From: Moniliella sp. 'wahieum'
Taxonomy: Eukaryota > Basidiomycota > Moniliellomycetes > Moniliellales > Moniliellaceae
Length of the DNA: 64,000 nt
Direction: 5' to 3'
Assembly: GCA_003971905.1 (NCBI GenBank)
Contig: RSEE01000018.1
Coordinates: 434,001 to 498,000, forward strand
Under the pieces are notes generated by a model that did not search any database, was not told where the DNA came from, and saw only the letters and a program-made list of their open reading frames with translations. The translations under genes were made by a program, and so were the position numbers. Positions 21,773 to 32,964 of this stretch are shown piece by piece. Position 1 is the stretch's first letter, and each line of letters begins with the position of its first letter.

Positions 21773-23709
21773 ATGAACTCACAAAAGGATGTTACGGAAA
21801 GCGCCCAGGCGTCAACCGAAAACTACGCCAAGAAGGACTTTACCGGCGACATTGCCACTGCTAAAAACTCAAGCGGGGATCTAGACGCGCCTACGACGCA
21901 TGTCGTTGCCGCCGAACCAGGCGGAGAGTACGAAAAAGCGAACGGCCATGACGAAGACGACGAATTGGAGGCACGCATGGGCTACAAGAGCGAATTCTCA
22001 AGAGAGTTCAAGAGCTTAAGCACCATCTCGTTTGCTTTTTCAATCATGTTAGTCGATCCCTTCCATTTCCATTGTTGCTATGTTGACAAAGAATCATCCA
22101 CTGACCATTACCTTTAACCAATGCAGGGGCCTGGTGTCTTCAGTCACTTCTACCTTCAACACGCCTTATCAAGCTGGAGGTCCCACAGCTGTCGTATGGT
22201 CTTGGTTCATGGGCTCATGCTTCAACATGGCGCTTGGATCAGCCATTGGTGAGATCGTATCGGCATATCCTTCTGCTGGGGGTTGTATTCAGCCTCTGGC
22301 CTTGTCGTTCCACGCCGTTGGGCGCCCATTGTTGCTTGGATCACAGGCTGGCTCAATTTCACTGGCCAAATTGCCGGCATTGCGGGGACGGGGTGGGGCC
22401 TTACATCTATGCTTTGGGCGTATGCATATGTGGCCAATGGGTACATCCCAGCACCCAACGTGTACGAAACCAACACAGGCGCGTACGTTGGTCTCTACAT
22501 TACTATCATGTGCATCCATGGTATGATTTGTAGCTTCCCCAATCGTTGGCTAGCCAAGTTCACTTCAAGTTACGTCTTTATCAATCTGGGCGCGACTGTT
22601 GTCACGGCTATTGTGTGCCTGGCCCGGACGCCCTCAGACGAGATGCTAAGTTCGCATGATGCAGTGGGAAATTTGCAGGATTACACCGGGTGGGGGTCCA
22701 AGGCAATGGCGCTTTTTATCGGTCTTCAGTCTGTCCAGTTTGTAATGACAGGTACGTCCTTTTTCTTTTTACCCTATAGCATTCTCGTATGTATAACTGA
22801 CTCGTGTTTCGTGTTGAATCCATCAGACTACGACGCTAGCGCTCATATGTCCGAGGACATTGCTCGGGCTTCTGTTGCAGCTCCTGTTGCGATCTTTGTC
22901 GCCATTGTCGGCACCGGCTTGTTTGGGCTATTCCTTAACATTGCGATGGCCTACAGCTCAGGTGGGATTGATTTGAGCAACACAGACAACATGCCCGGGG
23001 GCTAATCTTTGCCCAGATTCTTCGTGTGCGCGCCACCAAGACAGGGTTTCTCATCATTTGGCCTTTCATCATGGCTGTTGCATGGTTCGTAATCCAGACT
23101 TCTCTCCAGGCCAATGCTCGATCATTCTATGCCTTCTCTCGCGACGGCGGTCTGCCCGACAAGAAGTTCTTTGCTCGGATCAACAGCAAGACCAAGCAGA
23201 CCGTCAACGCCGTCTGGCTCGTCGTCGCTTTAGACATTCTCATCATCTTCTTGGCGTTTGCCTCCCGTGTAGCCGTGGAGGCTGTTTTTTTCTCAGCCTT
23301 AGGTATGGATACGTCGTACCTCATCCCCATCATCTGTCGGCAAATCTTTCAAGACCATCCAGAGGTCCAATTCCAGCCGGGTCCCTTTTATTTAGGCCGG
23401 GGGTGGTGTTCATACCTGGGAAACGCCATCGCAATCGTTTGGACCACGTTTGAAGTGACTGTCTTGTCCTTCCCTACCGTTCGGCATTACGGCGCAACAA
23501 CATTCAATTGGAGCTGGGTGATCATGTGGGGCGTCTTGGTTATCGCCATGACGTGGTATGCACTCTTCGCGTGGAAGACCTACCACGGTCCCATATCCAC
23601 TCTCAACAAGTCCCAGCTGGAGAAACTTGGAATCGTCGACCGTCAGGAGGACGGCAGCAATCTTGCCGTGCCCATCGAGCCGCAGAAGGATGACGACATC
23701 TCAAAATGA
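21773..23709 (+). CDS. APC-family amino acid/GABA/choline permease (UGA4/HNM1-like)
   Basis: Integral plasma-membrane transporter of the amino acid-choline subfamily of the APC superfamily; substrate (GABA, polyamine, choline or amino acid) cannot be told from sequence alone. Exon 1 (from ATG 21773) gives a hydrophilic acidic N-tail and the family block KSLSTISFAFSIM. An intron runs from about 22049 to 22125, then GLVSSVTSTFNTPYQAGGP, SAYPSAGG and TGWLNFTGQIAGIAGTGWG follow. A second intron (GTACGT donor at 22752, CATCAG acceptor at 22826) precedes SEDIARASVAAP. About 12 hydrophobic spans end in a Lys/Asp-rich C-tail (stop 23709). Two frame breaks, at GGGGG 22278-22282 and GGGGG 22997-23001, each need one extra base to restore the conserved reading. 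Convergent with NHP2. Confidence 0.88.
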
Positions 23710-24030
23710 TCACAGGTGTGGGTACCTGCATCAGGCTGGGCATAAGTTCGTCCTCACCTTCCCCATCTCTACACTACCCCCTCTTTCCTTTACTTCATTT
23801 CTGATTCATCCTGTCCTGCCTGTCTGGACTCCCCTGTGGGGCATTCGCGTACCCATCGTTGGCGCGTATCTCTTCCAACTCTGAACATGATGCGTGCTTG
23901 GGCCCTACTTGTGCCCCTTCCCGCCTACAGTCCCTCCATTTGAGCCACGCACTGTATATACCTACTCGAGGCCTATGTTGCGTATATGTATCTCCCCTCG
24001 AGGCCCATTTGTCCTAAGATTGCGTCTTCA

Positions 24031-24058
24031 TCATACTGTTTCCAACGCAACAGTATGA
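24031..24058. terminator. Perfect hairpin between convergent genes (possible 3'-end element)
   Basis: TCATACTGTT (24031-24040) and AACAGTATGA (24049-24058) are perfect 10-bp arms around an 8-base loop. It lies 320 bases past the permease stop and 150 bases before the NHP2 stop. A role in 3'-end formation is inference from position only. Confidence 0.4.
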
Positions 24059-24211
24059 ATCCCGCCATCAATCATAAAATCAGTTGCAGTTCAGTTAATA
24101 CTCGGGAACACAGAGCAACGGAACCGGTCGCAGCAGGAGCTCGAGTGTTGATGGGAAGGACTTGGTAAGGTCTAGAATTACATTACATGGAGGCGCCTGA
24201 GAGCGATAGAC

Positions 24212-24939
24212 TCAGACGACCGACATGACCAGCTTTTCGTCGAGGGCCTTCACTTCCGTGTGAATCGCATCGTACTCGGCTTGGTAATCCTCCTTGGCTG
24301 GTGCCGCCTTCTTGCCGCCCGAGGGAACGATCATGATGCAGGACGTAGCCCGCTTGGTCGACGAGGCAGATCCGAGACCGTCTTTGGAGGCAACAAAGAT
24401 GTAGGGCACGCCATTGTCTTCACACAGGATGGGCAAGTGAGAGAGGATGTCCATGGGGCTGATGTCGCCGGCCAGGACCACCAGGCCCTTCTCGCCTTTG
24501 CGGAGGCTCTTAACAACCTCTTTGACACCGCGGCGAACGTGGCCACGGCTCTTGCCAGCCTTCTTGATCGTCTTGAAGAGCTTCTTGGTAAGCTTCTTCT
24601 GGGCAAGAGGGTCTGGAAAGAGATGAGCTTGAGTTAGTCCTGGAACCGAGCAGGCTACGCGCAGCAGAGGGCACAGAGGAAGGAAAGAGAAGGCAAAGAA
24701 GCATAATACGCACGAGCAATGGGGCTCAAGTTTTCCGGCTCGGCCAGCTTCTCATCGCCCTCGGTGTCAATGGCAAACGTAGCGTCGCCGGCAGTGGTGT
24801 CAGCGTCCTTGGCCTTTTTGTCCTTCTTCTCCTTCTTGTCCTTCTTAGACTTTTTGCTGACGTGGGAGGCGTCGGCAGCAGAAACAGTGGAGGCATCAGC
24901 CATGGCCACGTCCTCGTTCTTCTTCTCGTGCTTGCCCAT
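24212..24939 (-). CDS. NHP2: H/ACA ribonucleoprotein core protein NHP2 (L7Ae family)
   Basis: Component of nucleolar H/ACA snoRNPs that guide rRNA pseudouridylation. Clean two-exon gene: exon 1 24714-24939, intron 24613-24713 (GTGCGT donor, TTTCCAG acceptor, 101 bp), exon 2 24212-24612. Start MGKHEKKNEDVAMADAST at 24939. The Lys-rich N-terminus (KKSKKDKKEKKDKK) is followed by LSPIA and the L7Ae RNA-binding core: KAGKSRGHVRRGVKEVVKS, KGEKGLVVLAGDISPMD, then a STKRATSC-type segment. The Ala/Lys/Glu C-tail ends EKLVMSVV. Residues match Nhp2 rather than ribosomal L8/L30 or Snu13 because of the GVKEV and AGDISPMDI spacing and the long acidic/basic leader. No frame damage was seen. Confidence 0.92.
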
Positions 24940-25079
24940 TGTTGGTTTGGTCGGTGGTGGAAGCGTAACGAAGCGGGAGGGCTCGGCCCTCCAAATTTTG
25001 TCCACGGCTGCGGTTGCTTGCTTAGGGTAGGGGCGGAACAATTTTTTTCTTGGGTGCATTCCGCTCTGAGATCTGACTG

Positions 25080-25180
25080 AACGCCCGCCAGAACCTTCAT
25101 CGTTGATGCATGATGCGTGGTGCGTGATGCATCTTCAAGCTTCAAGCTTCAAGTTTCAAAGCTTCAAGCTGCAAGTTTGA
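25080..25180. repeat. ATGCATG then AAGCTTC period-7 units
   Basis: GATGCATGATGCGTGGTGCG units at 25101-25131 (palindrome ATGCAT plus G) give way to TTCAAGC units at 25133-25166 (palindrome AAGCTT plus C), lying upstream of NHP2. Confidence 0.85.
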
Positions 25181-25690
25181 TTGCATATTTCAAAACTGGA
25201 TGCAATCATCATCACCCATTATCATCGCTCTTTGATCCTCGGCCTCGTCGCAAGCGTTGTGTTTTTGCTGATGAACGAGTTGATCAATCTGATCGATGAT
25301 GACGTTGATGTTGATCTTCAGCATCCTTTGACCATCTCGTACTCACCCCAACGCAGCTTCAGGCTTCAGACTTCAGATTTCTGGCCTCGAGGATCTTGAG
25401 GCCTATGCGGTTTCATAAACCCATTTATTCCGAACAGGCTCTAATCGATGGAAACATTATTATCGCGTATAGGCGGCGCCTGGTCGGTATTCGCCTGTAC
25501 GCAGTACGCACCTTCCTGGCAGGAATGGTAAGAAGCTCCTGGGCGTTCAGACAGGGACAAATTAATTAGCGCAGTCGCTTGACCTAAGATGATCTCGATG
25601 ATCGATCCTAGAGCAAGCAGAGCAAGCAACAAAAGCAGTGGTGCACGGATAGGGGCAGGGAAGTGGCGTTTTGGGAGGGAGGGGGTAACA

Positions 25691-27162
25691 TTAAACGAAT
25701 AGCGGATGACTTGATTTGACAGTGCCCAAGTAATAGGGGTTCGGCGGAGTGAGTAATTTCCTCATGGGGAGGGTGGAGGGAACCAGGGTTAGAGGCGATC
25801 GAATCTGATGAACCTCAAAGTAGGGAAACACCTCCAAGGCGGCAACCATAATGCGGGAGTGAGTGGGAGTAAGGCTGCGTAGGCGCAGGGGAAAGGGAAG
25901 GCTACGGAGTGGGAGCGGAGGCGGAGGCGGAGGCGGAGGAAGATATGAAGGTAGTGCCACTGGTTGAGGAGCAAGGAGGTCGCCGTTTGGCTTCTCATAT
26001 TCAAACCGCATTTGGCGTCCGAGCTCCCCGTTGGGGTGGTTGTGGGCAAAGTGAGCCTTGCCATGACCCAACGATTGGGCCACCGCAAACACAACCGCAT
26101 CCCCCATGGCCAAGGCGAGGGTCGTCGAGCTGCTTGGAGCTGGCACGGCCCCCCATGCCTCTGGCTCTTGCGCGCTCGGTTCCTCGCGCCTCACCAGTGC
26201 CGTAGGATCGTCAAGGGAGGACAAGGAGAAAGAGCTACATCCGGACGAGACAGAGGAAGACGAGTCGTAGGTATCCTCGTTTGGCCTGTCCGGCTCGGGA
26301 GCAGAGGCAGGGACAGAGCAAGTGGGAAAGGCAGGCGTGGAAAGGGAGGCCGCGGTTGATGGGCCCAAGAAGGCGGGCGGGGCGAGAGGAGTAGGGTGGT
26401 GCAGAAGCGGCAAACGACAATCGATCCATGCATCCGCTTGCCGAACAAGCTCCGACTCGGGTTTGCCACACAACGCAATCATCTTGGCGCCCCTCGAACG
26501 AAGGTGAGGGGTCAATGCCAATAGTTCCCCAGTCGCACCAGAGTTGGACAGAACCAAGACCAGATCCCTGCGATCGACGACACCCAAGTCGCCATGAAGC
26601 GCCTCGATCGGGTGGAGAAAGCGGATGGGATTCCAAGGGAAAGGGAGGTGGCATGCACTTTCGTCCAATCAATCCCGATTTTCCCACCCCACACCAAACC
26701 AGCTTTCCCTTGGGCCGACGTACGCGTTTGCCATCCGAAGAACGGCGCGGGCGTACCGCGTCGACAGCCAAGGCAATCGCAATATCGAATGCGCTCCCGG
26801 GGACGGCTGAGGGGTGAGAGGGATCGTTGGAAGGGCCAAACGATCTGCGGCAGCCAAAAGAGCGCGCGCCTCGCTGCGCAACACATCAATCGCCATGGAG
26901 CGTGCGGCGGGAGGGATGGGAGCAGATGGGCGGCTGGGATCTGGCAAGAAGGTATCGGGGAGCGCACCGGTAGAGGGTGACGCAGGACAGGTGCACGTGG
27001 AGGGTAGGAGGAGAGGGGAGGAGGCAGCACTGGAGGACGTCGTCGCGTTGGACAAGGAATCGGGCGAGGCGGTCTGGTTGGAGGGGGAATAGGTGTCGGA
27101 GTGGGCTTGGGAGCCCGATCGGCCCCAATGGGCGTGAAAGGTACAGGTGCGAGGGTGGACAT
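25691..27162 (-). CDS. SIS-domain sugar-phosphate isomerase (KpsF/GutQ/arabinose-5-phosphate isomerase-like)
   Basis: Bacterial relatives interconvert ribulose-5-phosphate and arabinose-5-phosphate; fungi are not known to use that product for KDO, so the physiological role is open. Start MSTLAPVPFTPIGADRA at 27162. After a Pro/Ser-rich leader, a helix begins at MAIDVLRSEARALLAA, then the frame changes near 26760. The SIS core follows: GVGKSGLIGRK, LHPIEALHGDLGVVDRRD and LVLSNSGATGELLAL (sugar-phosphate loop SNSGAT), RSRGAKMIALCG, and later STTLALAMGDAVVFAVAQ and FAHNHPNGELGRQ. Between the two halves is a Ser-rich insertion of about 70 residues. No CBS domains follow; the tail is Pro-rich (a run of eight prolines). 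Stop at 25691. The start joins need frame corrections. Confidence 0.82.
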
Positions 27163-27297
27163 GGCGGGGCGAGAGGACGAGTGGAAGTAAGTTGGGAGGA
27201 GCGCCCCGGCCACTCAGGCGTCTGGTTAAAAAGGCAATTGGAGGAAGCTTGGCTGCTCTGGCAAGGCCGCAGCCGGCGCTCGGGATGGTGTTCGCCA

Positions 27298-27365
27298 AGG
27301 ATCATCGATCATGCCATCATGCATCGTGCATCATGCATCATCGTCATCATCGATCATCGATCGGC
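27298..27365. repeat. ATCGATC / ATGCATC period-7 repeat patch
   Basis: GGATCATCGATCATGCCATC..., CATGCATCGTGCATCATGCATC and CATCGATCATCGATCG. Both palindromes, ATCGAT and ATGCAT, are spaced at seven bases. A smaller ATCGATC patch recurs at 27484-27501. Confidence 0.9.
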
Positions 27366-27502
27366 GGCGGCCGTCTTGCATCCGCCGGGAGCGGGGCTTC
27401 AAGGCGCTAGCGAGCACTAGCAGGCACTAAACGCTAGGTGCCGGAGCCCACGTGGCTACGTCAAGCAGCTCAGCTTCATCGACCATCGATCATCGATCAT
27501 CT

Positions 27503-28090
27503 GATCGTACAAACAAGCGCTGTAAATATAAAAGCGCTAAGCGCTAATTTGCGCAACGATGCGCGTTGGGCGTTGGGCGTTAAACTCCTAGCACCAGCTA
27601 CCACTTTCGTTGCACCACCCACGGATGCACACACGGGGATGGCCCTTACGATGCAGCGCCAGCGCTGTCGGAAGATGAGGAAGACGAGTCGCCATGTAGG
27701 AACTAATAATCGAGAACCTCTCAACGGGACCGATGGGCGCGACGTGGTTAAGCACAACAATGCGTTCAACTACACTTGGCTTTCCCCTATGAATGCCATC
27801 GAATGAGCATTCGATTAAGTGTATTGATCTAATCGACAAGCAAGTTTGGATCGGACTCCAGTTCCGTACTCTGTGGCATTTTCCTCTTGCGCAGAAGTAC
27901 AAAAGCATGGTCTGATGTCATCTCTTATTGAACACACTTTTTGGCTTGTACCCGCACCCAGTCTAAATTCACGAGACCTCGCTGGTGCCGATCCTCAAGC
28001 TTTCCTGCGTTTCCATGCCCCTGCACCCGCATCCACAACGCGCCGCGTGTGGAGAGAAGGACGATACGAGACGGGGAAGGAAGATCAGGC
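27503..28090. other. Intergenic, nothing recognised
   Basis: Overlapping ORFs on both strands lack any domain. The plus strand leads into the next dispersed repeat copy. Confidence 0.4.
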
Positions 28091-28104
28091 ACACGAACTG
28101 CCGA

Positions 28105-28680
28105 GTGATGGTATTTGGAGCATTTTGGTAGGATCACAGGAATGAGAGTGGACCACACGCATTGTACGGCACTCGGGAATAAAGGAGACTATGATTGCGT
28201 ACCTCAAACGGTGATATACACGAAGAGGGAACCGCAACTCCTTTGGAATTCCAGGAAAAGGAGCTTCTTTGACCGTTGGAGCAAATGGAATGAGACAAGA
28301 AACTCCAAGTACCACAGTGGCCCATTTAAGAGCCTTTCTTCCCCTTGGTCATGACAACACACGGATGATATACCATCAAGGCGGCCGAGAAGACGTTTGC
28401 GTACTAGAAAGAAGTAAATAACGAGTCTCATTGGAGGTATATGGTTCGCCGCTCACATCTCTACCACGCTTATTCGCATCCACGCGCGCCCCCTCCAGAT
28501 TGGAAGCGAACGGAGGGGACCAAAGGTTTATGACCTTCTTCTGGAGGCTGCCCTGGTTCATTAAACGAGACTTGGTGCCATCAAGCAATACATGCCGGAT
28601 GTGAGCAGGTCGGTTTAGGCGCAGTGTTTCTTTGCCCCACTGGTCTGTGAAAGGTATATGAATGCAGCAGTAGGATTGAG
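28105..28680 (+). mobile_element. Dispersed repeat, long decayed copy
   Basis: Plus-strand order matches the minus strand of 9450-8880: a GGAATGAGAGTGGACCACAC segment, TCCTTTGGAATTCCAGGAAA followed by GGAGCTTCTTTG (compare TTTGGAACGCCGGGAGAAGG), then CCCCTTGGTCATGACAACAC, and finally the terminus GCAGGTCGGTTTAGGCGCAG at about 28605. It encodes a TGMRV peptide corresponding to SGMGV of the 9.4 kb copy. Multiple stops; divergence is higher than in the 12.3 kb copy. Confidence 0.55.
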
Positions 28681-29127
28681 CGATGTGAGATGTGACATGT
28701 GAGCGTTCAAGTTGAACTTCATTGTTGAACCAGCTCCTGTAGGGGCACCCAGATGTAGGCGCTGTAGACTTGCAAGTTGGTGTTGAGAGAAGGTGCGTCC
28801 AGGCACTTATGCCGTAGTAGCCTGGGGGAGAGTAGTGAGAGTGCGCTGAACGGCTGACCGCTGATAGCTGATATGCTGCAGCCCATCCTGCATCAGCATC
28901 CAGCGCCTAGCCCGCATTCCGCCAGTATGACTCTGCAGGCCCAACGGAATTCCGCACTGAGGCGCCAGCTGGCACGTGACCTGCTGTGATTCCGCTGGGC
29001 GGTCAGGCCGTGGCCGCTGCCGCGCGTCCAGGGCTGCGCGCACAGACCAAGTGGCGGTAACATCCGGGATGGTCGATGGCGGAGGCAAACTCCGATTGCG
29101 GCTGCGCCACCTCCACCACCGACCAGC

Positions 29128-30213
29128 ATGTCAGCCAACCCCCTTTCTGCCAGCCAGCTTCTCTCCACCCTCGACAGCATTCTTTCCACTTCCTCTGGGG
29201 CAATCCTGGCCACTCCCCAGGATGCGCTGGCTGCCCTTTCCCACGTCATCCTCGCTGCCCTGGGGTTTCGCCTGATCAACCTGGGAGAAGGCCGTCCTGT
29301 GCCGCCGCTGCCGGAGACCGAATCGGCCCCTCAGCCTCTCCCGTCCAAATGGAATGCTGCCGGTCCCGACTCTATACATTCGGCTACCGACATGACCAAA
29401 GCAGTCTCGAGTTCATCATTAGCTCGTCAAGATGGCCGATCGGATCCTGATCACAGCCTCGGCCGTCGAACACAACCGCACTGCGGTGTGGGAAATCACG
29501 ACAGGTGACTTTACCTCGAGTTCTTTCTTTCCCTATCCGCCGAGGCAAGGCGAGGCAGCTCCCCTCGCTGACGGTTTCATCACCCTTCCCCGCGCCCAAG
29601 ACTTTGTCGCCGAGTTCAACACGCGTATCGTTCAGCAGATTCTACCGGGCCTACAGAAAGAGGGTTACGAGCCCCTTCGGGATCGACTTCAACTTCAACT
29701 TCCTTCCCCTTCGCAGCCTTTACCAACGTCAGAGCATCCGCCTCGTGGCCAACCTGTTCCCACTCGGCCCTTAGCACCACCCTTGTCAGGCGAGCCAGAT
29801 GACCCTACCTCCCGGATTCTGTTCACCCTCCCTTCGGGTTAGGACAGCGAGACTTGGATCCCTTTGCTGCCAATCCGCTTCCTTTGCCTGGTCGAGGTGC
29901 ATTTGGTGGCAGCTTTGCCCCGCCTCCGCTCTTTGGTGGCGTAGGTGGAGGCGGAGGGATGCTAGTGGGGCCCAACGATCCTTTGTTCCGCGGTCGGATT
30001 CCCCCCCTCTGGTCCTGCCGGGATTGGTCTCCCTCCTGGCGCTGTCCCTCCCGAGCGAATTTCGATCCGATCTTCCCTGGTGGTGCCCGATTCCCGCAAG
30101 GGCCAGGCCGAGGCGTGGGACGTGGCGGAGTTCGTGGGCCATTGGGTGGCGATCCGGACTTCGATGACTTCCCACCCCCAAGGAACAGCGACTATGACAA
30201 CATGTTTGGTTAA
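29128..30213 (+). CDS. PI31-like proteasome regulator (FP domain, PSMF1 family)
   Basis: Binds the 20S proteasome; PI31 proteins modulate or help deliver proteasomes. Start MSANPLSASQLLSTLDSI at 29128. The N-terminal FP domain runs through LAALSHVILAALGFRLINL, then after a frame break near 29376 YTFGYRHDQSSLEFIISSS, after another near 29430 MADRILITASAVEHNRTAVW, and RAQDFVAEFNTRIVQQILPG. The Pro/Gly-rich C-terminal half holds the family signature: DLDPFAANPLP, GGGGMLVGPNDPLFRGR, RANFDPIFPGGARFPQG and a terminal PDFDDFPPPRNSDYDNMFG. The HbYX-like final residues of animal PI31 are not evident. At least three frame changes lie between the halves (one near 29820); introns or indels could explain them. 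Confidence 0.85.
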
Positions 30214-30604
30214 TCACAACTAGGCAACCCACTGTGTCATCTATGCCTCCTCGACCTCATCTTGTACATGGTGTTTATGACAGTACCTTTTTTGGTTGAA
30301 AACCCAATGAAATCTCTGGTAAATGTGGTGCGCATCCATAATGAGGTTGGGAAGGGTTGGGATACTCCCTGACCCTTGGCGGGAGGCCATATATCTTTTG
30401 ACCCGTTCACAGATGCAGGCGTGAGCAATTAACTCGTTGCTGGTTGGCCGATAGGTAGTTGAACTTGAACGTTCAATGTTCACAGCAGTACCCATGCGCC
30501 ACGTCGACCGATTCATTTATTCGGAGACTGAGCGGTGGCTATTGTGCTGCTGCCTGCGATGACATCGCCCATCGTCATCCCGTCGCCACCGCCACCACTC
30601 CACC

Positions 30605-32964
30605 ATGCTCTGGCTGGCGGTCGTCGCCAGCCTTTTGCCGCTAGCGGCCACCCTTGTTCTCGCCGACAGCTCCTACGACGAGCCCCCACCCTCGACTTTG
30701 CCGATGTCCGCCTCGGTCGCCCCGGCCAGGGGCGGGCTACTGGGTCCCGCTTCCCCGAGGACATGTATGCGCAGCCGGCCTTAACATGGTCTACGACGAG
30801 GCCCACCCTGTAAAGCGCAGCGTTGCTCTTGCGCTTCTCGAAGGACCTACCATCATCATACTCTCTTCCGCTCCGGCCTGGCCACTGCCCATCTGTGCCA
30901 TATCCCGCAGCCGCGGCCGCTGCAGCCGTGGCAGGAGCCTCACTCGGCCGCTGCCTTTCTCCACCGCCATCTTCCAGCGGACCAGGTGAGCAAGGTGGCC
31001 ATTGAGGATGCACTCGAAGAGGAGAGAAAGCGGTCATTGTGCGTGGGCTGGAGCTTCTGGAGCCCATGAAGCAATATTGCATCTACCGACAGGCCCAGAC
31101 GGAATGGTTTACCTACTCCTTCTGCCATGGCCATGCCGTGCGCCAGTTCAGGGCAAACCCCAGACCTCCGCCGCTCTCATCAAGGCGGTGCAACAGCACA
31201 TGGAGCAGACAAAAACCAGTGGTGTGTAGCAGGTGTCAAGGGCGACTATCGCTTGGTGGGTGGCATGCCCAGTCCGAACAATGATGGTACCACGTACAAA
31301 TTTGCCATCTCTTCGCCTCAGGGAGAGGAATCGTTTGTCTATGTGACCCCAAGGATCCACTGGAAGACAAAGCGTCCGACTCGTACGTACTTGGACATTG
31401 GAACAAGGGAGTCGAGCGCGTGGCCGGAACGGATCTGCATTTCTCCCAACTCTCTCACTCCCCTTTAAGCCCCCAGTCGAGCATGTATCCGACACACTGT
31501 CCCAGGGAACGGAGCTAATTGAGATTGTTCGTCTCGGGTCAGGAGGACAACAACGATACCTCTCTCAACTTTGGGTGGACGGAACAAGGTGCAACCTTAA
31601 CGACGAACGTCGCATGGTAGAGATCCAGGTAAATACCTTCTTTTGTGCTGGTAGCTCGAGTAGCTGACACCTGCCCCCTTTGATCAGTATCACTGTATTC
31701 AGGAAGGGGATGAACGTATCGCATTAATCAAGGAGGTGACCATGCAACTAGGTGTGGTGATTGAAACGCCTAGGTTGTGTGCCGAACCTGCCTTTTTTGT
31801 AGGCCAACAGGACTCGGTCGAGTATATTACCTGCCGGGAGATTGTGCCAGGATGATTGGCAGGCCTATCCCCTCCCCCGAGGAACCTCTTCCGAGTATCA
31901 ATTCCACGGAAACCGAACCTTTGCTGCCCTCTTCTTCAGAGGCCAGCACGTTGGACATTGACCAAACAACAGATCAAGTCGTACTCGCCCCCCAGATGAG
32001 GATGCCCCAACCGAAGACGCGGGTATTGTTGCAATGGACGCGACAGCGTCCCAGCAACCGGATGCGCCCAGGGCTCAGAGGGAGAAGCGCCTCTTTCAGA
32101 AGATACTGCGAATACGGGAACAACTGAGCACAGCGCATCGCCGCAACAGGCTCAGGCAGATGCTCCCCCGACTCGGCTTCTAAATCCGGCCCGCTCAAGG
32201 AGAAATCATCCAAATTAACCGACTTTTCCCCACCTGAGGACGAAGAGGAACTGATGCTTACATTTATTGCATTCAACGAAGACGGTCAGGAAGAAGAACA
32301 AAACTTTGTCGTGACGGCTGACGAACTGGAAGCGCTGGGACTAAAGGACCTGATGGACCTCGCCCAATGAGCCGGTGGCTGAGATGGAAGTCGGATGGGA
32401 CCTGTTCGAGTACCTCCAAGAACGGGAGCGGGTTAACCAGGGGAGCGAGGCGCCTGCTGACGACAAGCCAGTCGAGCCAGCCAAGCCAGCCGAGCCGAAC
32501 GAAACAGGTCAAGCCGGCGCCGCACAGGAACTGGATCCACAGACAGCCAAGTTAATGAACGCCATGGTTGATTGGCTGCACAATGTGCAAGCTGGGGGTC
32601 CAGTGGACGACGGGCAAAACTTGGTAGGGATGCGTTGGAGCAAATGAAGGAGAGCCTCCAGCGACAGCACACCCGAAGCCCCAGGGTGCCCGTTCTGGGA
32701 AAAGCAAGAGAACCCAGGGGAAGGACAAGTTCCGGTTCCCCCCAGGCTTCGACGCCCACGGAGGTGAACCCAGTCGGCTCGGACAAAGCTAAGACATCAC
32801 CCTCAACGCGGACCACCCAGCCCTCGCTTTTCGACCGTATCTCGGAGTTTTACAAGGAGGATCCGCTTGTCCCTGCTTCAGCCGCTATCCCAGCCTCCAC
32901 TCTGGCTCCACAAGAGCAGAGGGACCATACCAAGAGTGAAGAAGGGAACGCCATCTCAAGGTGA
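30605..32964 (+). CDS. YOS9: OS-9/YOS9-type ER lectin (MRH domain) of ER-associated degradation
   Basis: Luminal ER lectin that recognises trimmed N-glycans on misfolded glycoproteins and passes them to the Hrd1 complex. Start ATG 30605 gives a clear signal peptide, MLWLAVVASLLPLAATLVLA. The MRH domain begins at KQYCIYRQAQTEWFTYSFCH (31068-31127) and continues with GHAVRQF. Its second half reads YVLGHW, LSQLWVDGTRCNLNDERR, an intron at 31629-31687 (GTAAAT donor, GATCAG acceptor), YHCIQEGDERIALIKEVT and IETPRLCAEPAF, where TPxLC is the family hallmark. Downstream readings are acidic and Gln/Pro-rich (EEELMLTFIAFNEDGQEEE; WDLFEYLQERERV; SLFDRISEFYKEDP) and end near 32964. No HDEL-type retention signal is visible at that stop. 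Several frame breaks make the exact C-terminus uncertain. Confidence 0.82.
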
